This document shows positions 26,919-37,106 of a DNA stretch of 64,000 nt, piece by piece. The translations under genes were made by a program, and so were the position numbers. The DNA lies in NCBI RefSeq assembly GCF_026183735.1, contig NZ_JAPFRE010000016.1, positions 124,001 through 188,000 of the forward strand. The letters run 5' to 3'. Under the pieces are notes generated by a model. The model was not told the DNA's origin and searched no databases. It saw only the letters and a program-made list of their open reading frames with translations. Numbering within the stretch: position 1 is the stretch's first letter; each line of letters starts with the position of its first letter. The DNA comes from Alteromonas sp. ASW11-130. Lineage in GTDB: Bacteria; Pseudomonadota; Gammaproteobacteria; Enterobacterales; Alteromonadaceae.

Positions 26919-28084
26919 AATATAATATGGGGTAAATATCGGGAAGTGTCTTGGGTAATACTGCTGGTGTCTTCTCGTATAGAAATGCCTGCTGCCTGAT
27001 CATCAATAAGCCAACTACCGATCAACGTATGATTGTTACCAAACCTTGGCAACGGCGAGTACGCTTGCACAATAAACCCTTCTTCACCATATGGTCCGTC
27101 TGACAGTGCCCTTTCGTTGCCAGCGGTTAGTAGGGATATATTAGCCCCTTCTCGGGAAAATAAGGGCTTTTTAATCCAACGCATTACATCCTTCGATGCA
27201 TTGGGGCTATCTGTATAAAAATACGCAGGGAGTAAGTTGGGGTGATTTGGGAAATACTTCCATAAAAGTGGCAGCAACCCCTTATTGGAGAGAATCGATT
27301 TCCATGGCGGTTCAACCCAGTTGACCGCCGCTTTAGGTAAGTATTGAGAAAACTCTTCGTTAAATATAAATTCCCATGGATATAATTTGAAGCAGTCTGT
27401 AATAGGACAATCTTCCAAATCAGTAAAATACCCGGTATCGCTGATGCCTATATCTTCGATATAAACAAAATCTGCTGTTAAGCCTGCGTCTTTAGCGCAA
27501 TCCTGTAAGTATTGGACTGTACCGCGATCTTCATCGGTGTTTTTGCAACAAGCAAAGTGCATCTGGTCAATATTGTAAAACCCTGCGATCTCTTTAAATC
27601 GGGCAACTAATTTTTCTTGTACGGAGTTGAATTGGTCCGCATGACGAGAAAGTTCTCCAGAGTCGACTTTATCGGCCAACCAAAGCCATTGCCAAAAGCC
27701 GGATTCGTACAAAGAAGTAGGCGTATCGGCATTGTTTTCTAACAATTTTGCGGGCTGCGAGCCGTCATAGACAAAATCAAGTCGCGAATATAAAGAGGGT
27801 TGTTTATCTCGCCACGATTCGCTCACTAGCTCCCAATGTTGCGCAGGAATTGCCAACTTGTTGAGTAGGGCTTCATCTTTCACGACCTTTTCAACCACGT
27901 GTAAGCACATTTGATGAAGTTCTTCGGTCGGAGCTTCGAGATCTTGTTCTATTTGTTTTAACGAAAATTGATAGTAAGCACTTTCATCCCAATAAGGCTC
28001 ACCATAAAGTGTATGGAAGTGAAAGCCGAAATCCCGTGCCTGCTTTTGCCAATGGGGGCGAGGAGTGCTGGGTAGCCTTAACAA
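26915..28084 (-). CDS. yjfC: Glutathionylspermidine-synthase-like ATP-grasp ligase (YjfC/YgiC family)
   Basis: The 389-residue length agrees with E. coli YjfC and YgiC (386-387). It has the family's carboxylate-binding and ATP-grasp pieces: YSRLDFVYDG, LENNADTPTSLYESGFWQW near residue 117, and KKPLFSREGANISLL with the ATP-binding Lys and Glu. Glutathionylspermidine synthases form an amide bond between a peptide carboxylate and a polyamine. For YjfC/YgiC the true substrate is unknown, and peptide or protein modification has been proposed. The N-terminal amidase domain of E. coli Gsp is absent. It lies 3 bases after the YjfM-type lipoprotein gene, the same pairing seen in E. coli (ygiBC, yjfMC). 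Confidence 0.9.
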   Translation of the reverse strand: MLRLPSTPRPHWQKQARDFGFHFHTLYGEPYWDESAYYQFSLKQIEQDLEAPTEELHQMCLHVVEKVVKDEALLNKLAIPAQHWELVSESWRDKQPSLYSRLDFVYDGSQPAKLLENNADTPTSLYESGFWQWLWLADKVDSGELSRHADQFNSVQEKLVARFKEIAGFYNIDQMHFACCKNTDEDRGTVQYLQDCAKDAGLTADFVYIEDIGISDTGYFTDLEDCPITDCFKLYPWEFIFNEEFSQYLPKAAVNWVEPPWKSILSNKGLLPLLWKYFPNHPNLLPAYFYTDSPNASKDVMRWIKKPLFSREGANISLLTAGNERALSDGPYGEEGFIVQAYSPLPRFGNNHTLIGSWLIDDQAAGISIREDTSSITQDTSRYLPHIIL

Positions 28085-28087
28085 AGA

Positions 28088-28696
28088 TTAGCCTCCCCAG
28101 CCGCCTTTGCGACTACTGCTACCCCAGCTTGATTTAGCTCTAACGCTACTACCAAAACCACCTCTGCTCATCGTTCGGTTCACCGTTGGCTTTGGTTTGT
28201 ATACACTTGGTGATACCCGGTATTTACGTTTGTTCAAACCCCCATCAAAAACGTAGCCGTCAGCAGTAATCCAACGGGAGCGAAAAGGGGAATGACGGGA
28301 GAACGACGTGTAAATTGGCTGCGAGTAATAGCGGGGGGACATCAATTGGCTAACCATAAACCCTGCCATAAACGGCATGAAGAAACTACCACCCTCACGC
28401 TCAACACGCTGGCATTGATTAGCTCCAAATTCATACTCGCAATCGTATTCGGAGTTATAGCGAGGGCTTGTTCGAGCGGCTTCCTGTACCGCGTGCTGAT
28501 AGGCCTTGTCACACTGTTCAGTCGCATCAGGGAAGTCATTTCTACACTCTTCGACTGACGTGAATATCTGGCCTTCCTGACGGTTTCCACATGCACTTAC
28601 AATAAGACCCGTCATCGCAATAGCTAAGGGTTTTAAGGCAAAATGTTTCCGCATTCTGCTTAAATTAATAGATTGGGAACGTTTCAACGTGGTCAT
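28088..28696 (-). CDS. yjfM: YgiB/YjfM-family lipoprotein (DUF1190)
   Basis: The 202-residue protein starts with a long basic leader (LKRSQSINLSRMRKHF) like E. coli YgiB, then a hydrophobic stretch ending in the lipobox LIVSAC (Cys36). After lipidation it has an EECRNDFP segment and Cys-rich pairs (QCDKAY, YDCEYEFGANQC), then a membrane-like MPFMAGFMVSQLM. The C-terminus is rich in Gly, Ser, Arg and Trp (SRGGFGSS ... SSRKGGWGG). The flexible Gly/Ser tail has been suggested as a possible substrate for the partner ATP-grasp enzyme; that is inference. Ten bases separate it from the DUF350 gene upstream and three from yjfC downstream, so all three are one transcript. Confidence 0.88.
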   Translation of the reverse strand: MTTLKRSQSINLSRMRKHFALKPLAIAMTGLIVSACGNRQEGQIFTSVEECRNDFPDATEQCDKAYQHAVQEAARTSPRYNSEYDCEYEFGANQCQRVEREGGSFFMPFMAGFMVSQLMSPRYYSQPIYTSFSRHSPFRSRWITADGYVFDGGLNKRKYRVSPSVYKPKPTVNRTMSRGGFGSSVRAKSSWGSSSRKGGWGG

Positions 28697-28705
28697 AATT
28701 CCCCC

Positions 28706-29122
28706 TTAATAGGTCATGCAGGCTGCGTTTAGTAATCCCACTGCAATAGACATGGCGGCCAACATTGTGCCGGCCGACACTTCATTATCATTGATACGTT
28801 GTGCAATTTTGGGCATAAAGCTAAACCGTAGTAAAGCAAATGCGAGTGATTGCGCGAGAATAGCAATGACTCCCCAAATCGCAAAATCGATAATTGATAC
28901 TGAATTTGCCGCCGCCCCCGATAATGCCAACGCAAACCCCACCAAAGCTCCGCCAAAGCCTATCGCCGCAGCAACATTTTTTTCTTCTTTGACCAGTTTC
29001 CATTCATCGTGAGGAGTAACAAACGCATAGATAATTTTGAATACAAACAAAAATAAAATAGATACAGCAAAATAGAGAGCAAAATTATCCAGGCCAGCTA
29101 ATGAGTTAAGTATAGTTTCCAT
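28706..29122 (-). CDS. yjfL: DUF350 inner-membrane protein (YjfL family)
   Basis: The 138-residue protein has four hydrophobic helices (about residues 14-34, 49-70, 76-97 and 116-136) with the small-residue pattern AAAIGFGGALVGFALALSGA in the second. This matches DUF350/YjfL proteins, which come in four- and two-repeat forms. The function is unknown. It sits between the DUF2491 gene (11 bases upstream) and the YjfM lipoprotein gene (10 bases downstream), the gene order of enterobacterial yjfKLM. Confidence 0.88.
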   Translation of the reverse strand: METILNSLAGLDNFALYFAVSILFLFVFKIIYAFVTPHDEWKLVKEEKNVAAAIGFGGALVGFALALSGAAANSVSIIDFAIWGVIAILAQSLAFALLRFSFMPKIAQRINDNEVSAGTMLAAMSIAVGLLNAACMTY

Positions 29123-29133
29123 GCAATGTACCT

Positions 29134-29778
29134 TTAACCGTTTATTGTTATATCTGCGGGTTGAATATCAAAACCTGTGCTGAGTACGAGGCATCTATCA
29201 GCATTATTTCCTACGATTTTTTCTTCGCCAGCAACTAATAGTGATTCTGTTCGTCCTTCACCAAGTTCGCGTTCATACAGCATCATGAACTGATCGGTGA
29301 CACTGGTGTCACCATCCTCTTCGAACGTTTTCTCCGATACTGCCACAGGTGGAGAGTAGTCGCCAGTCGCATTCCATACCCGGGTGAATGTCTTACCATC
29401 TACAGTGTATGTGGGCTGGCTGATTAGCTTATCTAAACATTCTTGCCACTGGGCCTCACTGCCAATAGTTTGGGTATCGTAAAAATGCCAAAGCTTCACA
29501 TCAGTGATGTGGTTCTCTGTCATGCCTCCATCTACAATAACCTGTAGGAACCCTTCATCATCCGTATAGAAACGTAATATGGTGCCCCCAGAATCCAGCT
29601 CAGCCTGACCTACGGCTTGTATCAGTTGAGAGCGTGCGGCAGACTCAATAGTGAGTTCTGGCTCAAGCAATCTTAATTTTAAATCATCCAACTCAAACGA
29701 ACCGCCTAAATAAAGGCCCATGATTTCGGGAGCTGTGGGTTTGGATGGGGCTTGCTTAGAGAACCATTTTGAAAACAT
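29134..29778 (-). CDS. yjfK: DUF2491 protein (YjfK family)
   Basis: The 214-residue protein has no signal peptide or membrane helix and an acidic, beta-rich look: SQLIQAVGQAELDSGGTILRF, then FYTDDEGFLQVIVDGG and TDVKLWHFYDT. It matches DUF2491 (YjfK). It is likely cytoplasmic or membrane-peripheral; its role is unknown. Only 3 bases separate it from the channel-like gene upstream and 11 from yjfL downstream, so the channel is embedded in the operon rather than merely adjacent. Confidence 0.87.
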   Translation of the reverse strand: MFSKWFSKQAPSKPTAPEIMGLYLGGSFELDDLKLRLLEPELTIESAARSQLIQAVGQAELDSGGTILRFYTDDEGFLQVIVDGGMTENHITDVKLWHFYDTQTIGSEAQWQECLDKLISQPTYTVDGKTFTRVWNATGDYSPPVAVSEKTFEEDGDTSVTDQFMMLYERELGEGRTESLLVAGEEKIVGNNADRCLVLSTGFDIQPADITING

Positions 29779-29781
29779 GCG

Positions 29782-30834
29782 CTATTCCCCCAATTGTTTC
29801 CAGTCAAACTGACTGATACGTTTATCGGCGATATAAAACACCTTGTCACCGGCAGTGATGGTGTCGGATAAAGCGGGGTTTACCACAAGTTTTTGGTATT
29901 CGCTTTTCGGCGCGTAACCGATAAAAATTGCATCGTAGTGACGCTTTAAATTAACAAATAATTTTTCTACCGACACCGTTTTCATGTTATTAGGCATAGC
30001 TACTGAAAATTGCGCCTGCCCAGCATCAACGCTTAACAAATCATGATGCAGCATGCTCGAACCTGGGTCAAAAGCCGATTTAGCTAACATTTCAACAGCC
30101 ACACTTGGCGTACACTCTACGTTCGGACAATGTTGCTGTAACAATTTCACTAAGCTGTCATCGTTAAAATAGGCTACTTGATGGGCATCAGGATTGCGTT
30201 TTGTGCAATAAAGCGCGGTGGTTAATGTTACATCATCCTGTGGATTATCGATTAGAATTGTTGAGGCGTCAGCAACGCATGCGCGATCCATGTCTTCATC
30301 ACGATTAAACGAATCGACATGAACAAATTCAATTTGGCCGGGCAAGGGGTTTTCAATATTAGCCTTTACGCAAAGCACAATGTCAGGTTTATCTGCAAGT
30401 GCTTCTCTTTCCATCAACAGAAGATCGAGCAGCAACATAGTTCGCTGTTCGTTCCAACCTATTATCAAGATGTGATTATGTACATGTAGTGGTTTCATTC
30501 CTAACAAACCCTTTTGCCAATAATTGCTAACCCAGGCGGCAATTCGACCTACCACCATCGCAAAAATACTTAACCCGAAGGGGATAACATACAGCGCTAC
30601 GACAAGTTTGCCCGCCGTTGAGCTAGGAGATAGGTCTCCGTATCCAACCGTTGAGCCCGTTACTGCGAGCCAGTAAAGAAAGTTTACGTTACCCGTTAAT
30701 TCTTTTTCAGAAGCGAGGTCTAATAATAACCAGCTTGAGACAGCGTAAAGCAAGGTGACTAACGCTATGGTATACCACCGCGTATTACCGAAATACTTCA
30801 GAAATAATTTGCGAAAAAGCGTCCATTGCGTCAA
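29782..30834 (-). CDS. Potassium-channel-like protein with cytoplasmic TrkA-N (RCK-like) domain
   Basis: The 350-residue protein has two membrane helices (about residues 20-40 and 76-98) around a pore loop with a textbook K+ selectivity filter, TVGYGD (62-67). The soluble part from about residue 115 begins HNHILIIGWNEQRTMLLLDLLL, the Rossmann strand-loop-helix of TrkA-N/RCK domains. This is the 2TM-RCK layout of MthK-type channels, although a later TrkA-C part is not obvious. It probably conducts K+ under control of a nucleotide or redox ligand. Enterobacterial yjfIJKLMC operons lack a channel, so its insertion between the PspA-like and DUF2491 genes is notable. Confidence 0.87.
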   Translation of the reverse strand: MTQWTLFRKLFLKYFGNTRWYTIALVTLLYAVSSWLLLDLASEKELTGNVNFLYWLAVTGSTVGYGDLSPSSTAGKLVVALYVIPFGLSIFAMVVGRIAAWVSNYWQKGLLGMKPLHVHNHILIIGWNEQRTMLLLDLLLMEREALADKPDIVLCVKANIENPLPGQIEFVHVDSFNRDEDMDRACVADASTILIDNPQDDVTLTTALYCTKRNPDAHQVAYFNDDSLVKLLQQHCPNVECTPSVAVEMLAKSAFDPGSSMLHHDLLSVDAGQAQFSVAMPNNMKTVSVEKLFVNLKRHYDAIFIGYAPKSEYQKLVVNPALSDTITAGDKVFYIADKRISQFDWKQLGE

Positions 30835-30927
30835 AACAGTTCAACCCATTATTTTTAGTAATTTAACAACACACTCTAGTATGCAGAGCGAATACCCTAA
30901 AAAGCAATTAGTAAAAATAATTTTAAG

Positions 30928-30987
30928 CCGCAATGGTGTGTAAGTAGTGCACCATTGCGGATTGGTATAAGGGAGCATTAGGCTCCC
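30928..30987 (-). promoter_or_regulatory. Two hairpins between PspA-like gene and channel gene (attenuator or terminator)
   Basis: Two perfect inverted repeats lie in the 158-bp gap. GGGAGC (30971-30976) pairs with GCTCCC (30982-30987). CCGCAATGGTG (30928-30938) pairs with CACCATTGCGG (30950-30960), an 11-bp stem with an 11-base loop. On the minus strand the second hairpin is followed by the AT-rich tract CTTAAAATTATTTTTA, so it could terminate or attenuate transcription. Genes yjfI and yjfJ would then be made in excess over the downstream genes, or the downstream genes have their own promoter (a weak TTGCTT-18-CATACT lies downstream of the hairpins). Confidence 0.6.
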
Positions 30988-30992
30988 ATTCA

Positions 30993-31673
30993 TTAATTAC
31001 CTAAAATTCGGCTTAGCTCATCATCTGCAGAGGCAGTCCCGCCTTTGATTCCTGCTGCGGCTAAACGTTTTTCTAAATCGTCATTTGACTCATCGCTGGC
31101 TAACTCTTCTGCTGCTTGTAGTTCAGCGTTGCGTAGTTTTTGCCTGTCCTGAATACGTGACAACGATTCAGTTGCCGTCTTCATTTTGCTATTCGCACCC
31201 ATATGTCGCGATGACACGGCTACTTGTGCTTTTTGCACACTTTCCGTGGCTTTTACCATATCGACCTGTTGTTCAAGACGACGCAGGTTGGCTTTGGCTT
31301 GTTGTATATTACCAGCCAGCTGTTTTTCTGATTGCTTGAACTGGTCCAGATAAGCCTGTTCTTGTTCACGTTCCGCTTTGAGGTCCGCCACTTTTTGCGC
31401 GCAATCCAAAGCAAGTTGACGATCATTGTCTACCGCTTTACGAGCATGAGCTTCATACTCGGCAATTGAAGCATTATAACTATCTACTTTTTGTTGAGAC
31501 AGTTTACACTTAGCTAAAATTTGCGTGCGTGCATGATCGGATTTACGTAACTCGTCTTTAGCTTCTCTAATTTCTTGCTCTAAAATACGGATAGCCTGAC
31601 TATCGACCACCGCTTGGGCAGTCTCCGTGGCGCCACCTTTTACGGCAGTAACTAGTTTTCTCCAAACAGACAT
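30993..31673 (-). CDS. yjfJ: PspA/IM30-family protein (YjfJ type)
   Basis: The 226-residue protein is almost entirely predicted coiled coil, with heptad-like Leu/Glu/Lys/Gln patterns from residue 25 to 200 and an N-terminal amphipathic stretch (MSVWRKLVTAVKGGATETA). These are the traits of the PspA/IM30/Vipp1 family, bacterial ESCRT-III relatives that bind and remodel the inner membrane under stress. The gene pair with a DUF2170 protein identifies it as the YjfJ type rather than true PspA. No pspF, pspB or pspC is near. It lies 19 bases after yjfI. Confidence 0.9.
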   Translation of the reverse strand: MSVWRKLVTAVKGGATETAQAVVDSQAIRILEQEIREAKDELRKSDHARTQILAKCKLSQQKVDSYNASIAEYEAHARKAVDNDRQLALDCAQKVADLKAEREQEQAYLDQFKQSEKQLAGNIQQAKANLRRLEQQVDMVKATESVQKAQVAVSSRHMGANSKMKTATESLSRIQDRQKLRNAELQAAEELASDESNDDLEKRLAAAGIKGGTASADDELSRILGN

Positions 31674-31692
31674 TCGCTTCTCCTGTCTCTAT

Positions 31693-32082
31693 TTAATGAA
31701 GATGAGTTTCATATGCATCAAGAAATGACGCAACATTCTGGAACAACGTATCGACTTCAATCTCAATGGTTTCCTGTTTTGACTGAGCACTTAATGCCCC
31801 AAAAGCAGTGTAATATTCCTCACCATTAATTGTTGAAATTCCCACCGTAGTGAGCGGGAATACCATGTGTGTGGAAAGAATTTCATGGTCTAACGCCGCT
31901 TTATCTCTGACCTGCGAGGAGGCAAATAATAAGCTTTCGACTAAAATTTGTTCGCCGCTTATCGCCAGCCACGCATCAATGCCATCCTGATTAGCAATGA
32001 GTAAACAGTTTTCCTCTCTAGTGACCACTAAATCGTCACGTTTCTCAAACAGGGATTCAATTGATTGAAGATCCCAAGCCAT
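31693..32082 (-). CDS. yjfI: DUF2170 protein (YjfI family)
   Basis: The 129-residue cytoplasmic protein (starts MAWDLQSIESLFEKRDD) has an alpha/beta pattern reminiscent of type-III-secretion-chaperone/YbjN folds and matches DUF2170 (YjfI), which accompanies YjfJ-type PspA proteins. A role as a chaperone or partner of the PspA-like protein is inferred. It is the first gene of the minus-strand operon, with a GGAG site before the ATG. About 184 bases separate it from the divergent DUF6471-like gene. Confidence 0.86.
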   Translation of the reverse strand: MAWDLQSIESLFEKRDDLVVTREENCLLIANQDGIDAWLAISGEQILVESLLFASSQVRDKAALDHEILSTHMVFPLTTVGISTINGEEYYTAFGALSAQSKQETIEIEVDTLFQNVASFLDAYETHLH

Positions 32083-32266
32083 AGTATTTCTCCTTTACAT
32101 TTAAGCGAATGCCAAAAATATCTTGTCAATGTACCGATGTTTAATGGATTCGCCAATACTTGCGAAACTATACTAGACAACTAGGGTAAAAACTGTCAAT
32201 AATAAAATCACTTTAAATGTGTAAATAAGTGTGTTTTTGTAAAATATAGTTCACAAATGGTGCTAA

Positions 32267-32542
32267 ATGGAAAAACAAAACTGGCGCGAATTAGTACAGC
32301 GGGTAATTAAGACTGAAATGTCGTTTCGAGGGGTAAAGTATCAAGCGTTGAGCCAACGCCTTGAAGAAAACGGGATCATTCAAACTGCAGATAATCTTCG
32401 CAATAAAGTGAATAAAGGTATAATGGGCGCCGATTTGTTTCTGCAGATTCTGGTCGTGCTTAACGCTAGACCGTTAAATGTAGCCGATATGCAGGAAATA
32501 ATGGGTGACTTGTCTCGCAATACTCTAGAGGATGACGAGTAA
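32267..32542 (+). CDS. Small DUF6471-like protein
   Basis: The 91-residue protein is predicted mainly helical: WRELVQRVIKTEMSFRGVKY, then ALSQRLEENG, ADNLRNKVNKGIMGADLFLQ and a ILVVLNARPLNV stretch. The pattern of a short helix pair with NLRNKV resembles a Cro-like helix-turn-helix and the DUF6471 family. DNA binding is possible but unproven. It is divergent from the yjfI operon and lies 49 bases before queA, so it could regulate either, or only share a promoter region. Confidence 0.75.
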   Translation: MEKQNWRELVQRVIKTEMSFRGVKYQALSQRLEENGIIQTADNLRNKVNKGIMGADLFLQILVVLNARPLNVADMQEIMGDLSRNTLEDDE

Positions 32543-32591
32543 AGCAACGCCTTAATTTATTAACCAACATAAGAATTTAACGACAAATATC

Positions 32592-33638
32592 ATGAAACTA
32601 AGTGATTTTCACTTTACGCTTCCAGAGCATCTTATTGCAAAATATCCCACTGAAGAGCGGGCCGCGAGCCGCTTATTACGGCTTGACGGAAAGACCGGCG
32701 AGGTAACACATTCCATGTTTAAGGACATGGTCAATCTGGTAGAGGAAGGTGATTTGCTGGTGTTTAATGACACCCGGGTTATACCCGCCCGGTTGAAAGG
32801 TCAAAAGGCTACGGGGGGGCAGATAGAAGTATTGGTGGAGCGTATTTTACCAGACGATACTGTACTGGCGCATGTCAGAGCCAGTAAAGCCCCTAAATCA
32901 GGTGCCCGCCTAAGGTTAGAAGATGCGATTGACGTGACTGTGCTAGGACGACAGGATGCGTTATTTCATTTGCAGTTTGAAAATGTAAATTCGGTGCTTC
33001 AAGCATTAGAACAATATGGGCATATGCCCCTTCCTCCCTATATCGACAGACCCGACGAAAGCAGCGATCAGGAACGCTATCAAACGGTTTACAACCAAAA
33101 GCCAGGGGCAGTGGCTGCGCCTACAGCTGGGTTGCATTTTGACGATGATATTTTGGCGATGTTAAAAAGAAAAGGTGTGCACATTGCATTTGTAACCTTA
33201 CATGTTGGCGCTGGAACTTTTCAGCCGGTGCGAGTAGATAATATCCTTGAACATAAAATGCATGCTGAATACGCTGAAGTCGGCCAACCCGTGGTGGACC
33301 TGGTAAAGCAAACCAAAGCAGCAGGTAAACGTGTTATTGCTGTTGGGACCACGTCGGTGCGCTCATTAGAGTCCGCTGCAGTAGCAGCAGAAAGTAGCCA
33401 GGATGTGATCATTCCTTTTTTTGCGGATACTGATATTTTTATCTACCCGGGCTATCGGTTCAAAGTTGTCGACGCCATGTTCACCAACTTCCATCTACCC
33501 GAATCCACGTTAATGATGTTGATAAGTGCATTTGCTGGACGCGATAATGTAATGGCCGCATATGAGGAAGCTATTCGTGAGGAATATCGCTTTTTTAGCT
33601 ATGGCGACAGCATGTTTATATCATCATCGCAAAACTAA
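32592..33638 (+). CDS. queA: S-adenosylmethionine:tRNA ribosyltransferase-isomerase
   Basis: The 348-residue full-length protein starts [19 protein letters not shown], the classic QueA opening. It contains [12 protein letters not shown], the [13 protein letters not shown] block and [11 protein letters not shown]. It transfers and isomerises the ribosyl group of S-adenosylmethionine onto preQ1 in tRNA to form epoxyqueuosine. It is followed by tgt, which puts preQ1 into the tRNA one step earlier, as in E. coli. Confidence 0.97.
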   Translation: MKLSDFHFTLPEHLIAKYPTEERAASRLLRLDGKTGEVTHSMFKDMVNLVEEGDLLVFNDTRVIPARLKGQKATGGQIEVLVERILPDDTVLAHVRASKAPKSGARLRLEDAIDVTVLGRQDALFHLQFENVNSVLQALEQYGHMPLPPYIDRPDESSDQERYQTVYNQKPGAVAAPTAGLHFDDDILAMLKRKGVHIAFVTLHVGAGTFQPVRVDNILEHKMHAEYAEVGQPVVDLVKQTKAAGKRVIAVGTTSVRSLESAAVAAESSQDVIIPFFADTDIFIYPGYRFKVVDAMFTNFHLPESTLMMLISAFAGRDNVMAAYEEAIREEYRFFSYGDSMFISSSQN

Positions 33639-33670
33639 CCTGTTTCTAGGCATGATCTCTTGCCCAGAAC

Positions 33671-34833
<1,163 letters not shown>

Positions 34834-34860
34834 TTACAACAACAATTATTGGGGAATATT

Positions 34861-35199
34861 ATGAGTTTATTTATTTCTTCTGCACACGCACAAACTGCTG
34901 GTGGCGCGCAACAGGGAGGAGGCATGGAAATGCTTATCATGCTAGCGGTTTTTGGGTTGATTTTTTACTTCTTACTTTATCGCCCACAGGCCAAACGCGT
35001 GAAGGAACATAAAAATTTGGTTTCTTCATTGAGTAAGGGCGATGAGGTGCTTACTCAAGGCGGTTTAGTAGGACGCATCACCAAAGTGTCAGATGACAAA
35101 GACTTTATCGAAGTGTCGTTAAATGAAGGCAACAACATAGTTGTACAAAAATCTGCCGTTACTGCAGTGTTACCTAAGGGTACCATGAAGTCACTTTAG
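34861..35199 (+). CDS. yajC: Sec translocon accessory subunit YajC
   Basis: I start at ATG 34861 because TGGGGAA lies ahead; an in-frame TTG 12 bases earlier is a poor alternative. The 112-residue protein has a single membrane helix (EMLIMLAVFGLIFYFLLYRP) and a small basic cytoplasmic domain with KRVKEHKNLVSSLSKGDEV, typical of YajC. It associates with SecDF to help protein export. It lies in its standard place between tgt and secD. Confidence 0.96.
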   Translation: MSLFISSAHAQTAGGAQQGGGMEMLIMLAVFGLIFYFLLYRPQAKRVKEHKNLVSSLSKGDEVLTQGGLVGRITKVSDDKDFIEVSLNEGNNIVVQKSAVTAVLPKGTMKSL

Positions 35200-35250
35200 T
35201 CTTTTCAGTATGGGGGTGGTAAAGAATGCCCCCGCAAAAAGGAATTTTTT

Positions 35251-37095
35251 GTGTTAAATAAAAATTCAATTTTTAAAGTGCTGTTGGTCCTCGTGGTGTT
35301 AACACTTTGCGGGCTGTATGCGCTACCCAATTTATATGGTGAAGACCACGCCATTCAAATATCTGCTGGTCGCGATGCTACTGTTACTGAGGCTATGGTT
35401 CCTCGGATTGAGTCCACTCTTAAAGAAAATAATATCAATATAAAACGTCTTGAATTCGAAAACGATCAGATTTTGGTTCGTGTAGATGATTCAGATACCC
35501 AACTAAAAGCCCGTGAAACGTTAGATCGTGAATTAGGCTCTGATTATTTCGTCGCAATGAACCTCGCCCCTGATACTCCTGAATGGCTTGAAAGCCTGGG
35601 CGGCACGCCAATGAAACTAGGGCTAGATTTGCGTGGAGGCGTTCACTTCCTGATGGAAGTAGACATGTCCGAAGTCATGGAAAAATCGTTAGAAGACGCT
35701 CAAAGTGATTTTCGTACCGCACTGCGTGAAGAAAAGTTACGGTATCGCCGAGTTAGTATGCAAGGCAATCACATCGATATTCATTTTCGCGATGAAGAAA
35801 CCCTTGATAGCGCAGAATTTTTCCTGCGTAATCGTAACCGCGACCTGACCTATACCACGCCAGGGGACAATGTGTTACGAGCTACATTCTCTGAAAACAA
35901 ACTGCAGGAAATTCGTGATTACGCAGTAAAACAAAATATCACTATCTTGCGCAATCGTGTTAATCAGTTAGGTGTCGCTGAGCCTGTTATTCAAAAACAG
36001 GGTGCAGAACGGATAGTCGTGCAACTTCCGGGTGTTCAAGACACTGCTCGAGCGAAAGAAATTCTAAATGCAACGGCGACGTTAGAATTCCACATGGTGG
36101 ATCTTAAAAATGACGTCCGTGACGCGGTTGAGGGACGTGTGCCTCCTGGGTCTGTGCTCATCAACGACCAACAAGGTAACCCCGTTTTACTAGAGAAGCG
36201 GGTTATGCTGACAGGTAATCATATTATTGACGCCGGTAGCGGTGTGGATGAATACGGTTTGCCTAACGTCAATATTTCGTTAGATTCAGAAGGCGGCAAT
36301 AAAATGTCGCGAAACACCCGTAACAATATTGGTAAGCCAATGGCCACTGTATTCATTGAATACAAAGCCAGTGGTGAGCGTGATGCTGACGGTAAACTTA
36401 TTTTTGAAAAGCATGAAGAGGTAATAAACCAAGCCACTATTCGTGCGCAACTTGGTAGTAAGTTCCAAATTACCGGTATCGATTCGCCTAAAGAAGCCCG
36501 CGATTTAGCCTTATTACTAAGAGCCGGAGCCCTGATTGCACCTATTCAAATTGTTGAGGAGCGCACAGTCGGCCCTAGCTTGGGTAAAGAAAATATCGAA
36601 CTGGGCATGCAGGCAATTGTGTGGGGTATGACACTGGTTCTTGTCTTTATGCTGATCTATTACAAGGCATTTGGCGTGGTCGCAAATATTGCACTAATGG
36701 CTAACGTAGTGATGATCGCAGGTATCATGTCGATGATTCCCGGTGCAACATTAACCCTGCCAGGTATGGCGGGTATAGTGTTAACCGTTGGTATGGCTGT
36801 TGACGCCAACGTGCTCATTTTTGAACGTATTCGCGAAGAACTAAAAGATGGTAGAAGCCCGCAACAGGCAATTCATCACGGGTATGATAATGCGTTTTCT
36901 ACCATTATTGATGCGAATATCACCACTTTCATCGCAGCGCTCATCCTTTTCGCGGTTGGTACAGGACCAATCAAAGGATTCTCTATCACTCTGATGATTG
37001 GTATAGCTACCTCCATGTTTACTGCAATTATATTAACGCGCGTTATCGTTAATGCAGTATGGGGCGGTAAGCGTGTGAAGTCACTGGCGATATAG
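35251..37095 (+). CDS. secD: Protein-export membrane protein SecD
   Basis: The 614-residue protein starts at a GTG with AAGGAA upstream. After the first helix comes a large periplasmic domain with [19 protein letters not shown], then five helices, including [17 protein letters not shown], the conserved helix-4 motif. SecDF uses the proton gradient to pull substrates through SecYEG on the periplasmic side. It is followed 11 bases later by secF. Confidence 0.98.
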   Translation: MLNKNSIFKVLLVLVVLTLCGLYALPNLYGEDHAIQISAGRDATVTEAMVPRIESTLKENNINIKRLEFENDQILVRVDDSDTQLKARETLDRELGSDYFVAMNLAPDTPEWLESLGGTPMKLGLDLRGGVHFLMEVDMSEVMEKSLEDAQSDFRTALREEKLRYRRVSMQGNHIDIHFRDEETLDSAEFFLRNRNRDLTYTTPGDNVLRATFSENKLQEIRDYAVKQNITILRNRVNQLGVAEPVIQKQGAERIVVQLPGVQDTARAKEILNATATLEFHMVDLKNDVRDAVEGRVPPGSVLINDQQGNPVLLEKRVMLTGNHIIDAGSGVDEYGLPNVNISLDSEGGNKMSRNTRNNIGKPMATVFIEYKASGERDADGKLIFEKHEEVINQATIRAQLGSKFQITGIDSPKEARDLALLLRAGALIAPIQIVEERTVGPSLGKENIELGMQAIVWGMTLVLVFMLIYYKAFGVVANIALMANVVMIAGIMSMIPGATLTLPGMAGIVLTVGMAVDANVLIFERIREELKDGRSPQQAIHHGYDNAFSTIIDANITTFIAALILFAVGTGPIKGFSITLMIGIATSMFTAIILTRVIVNAVWGGKRVKSLAI

Positions 37096-37106
37096 GAAGT
37101 AATTAA

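Noticed and set aside
30993-31673. Assignment as true PspA of the pspABC stress operon
   Set aside because: Neighbours are DUF2170 and the yjf-type genes; pspB, pspC and pspF are absent, so the YjfJ type is preferred.
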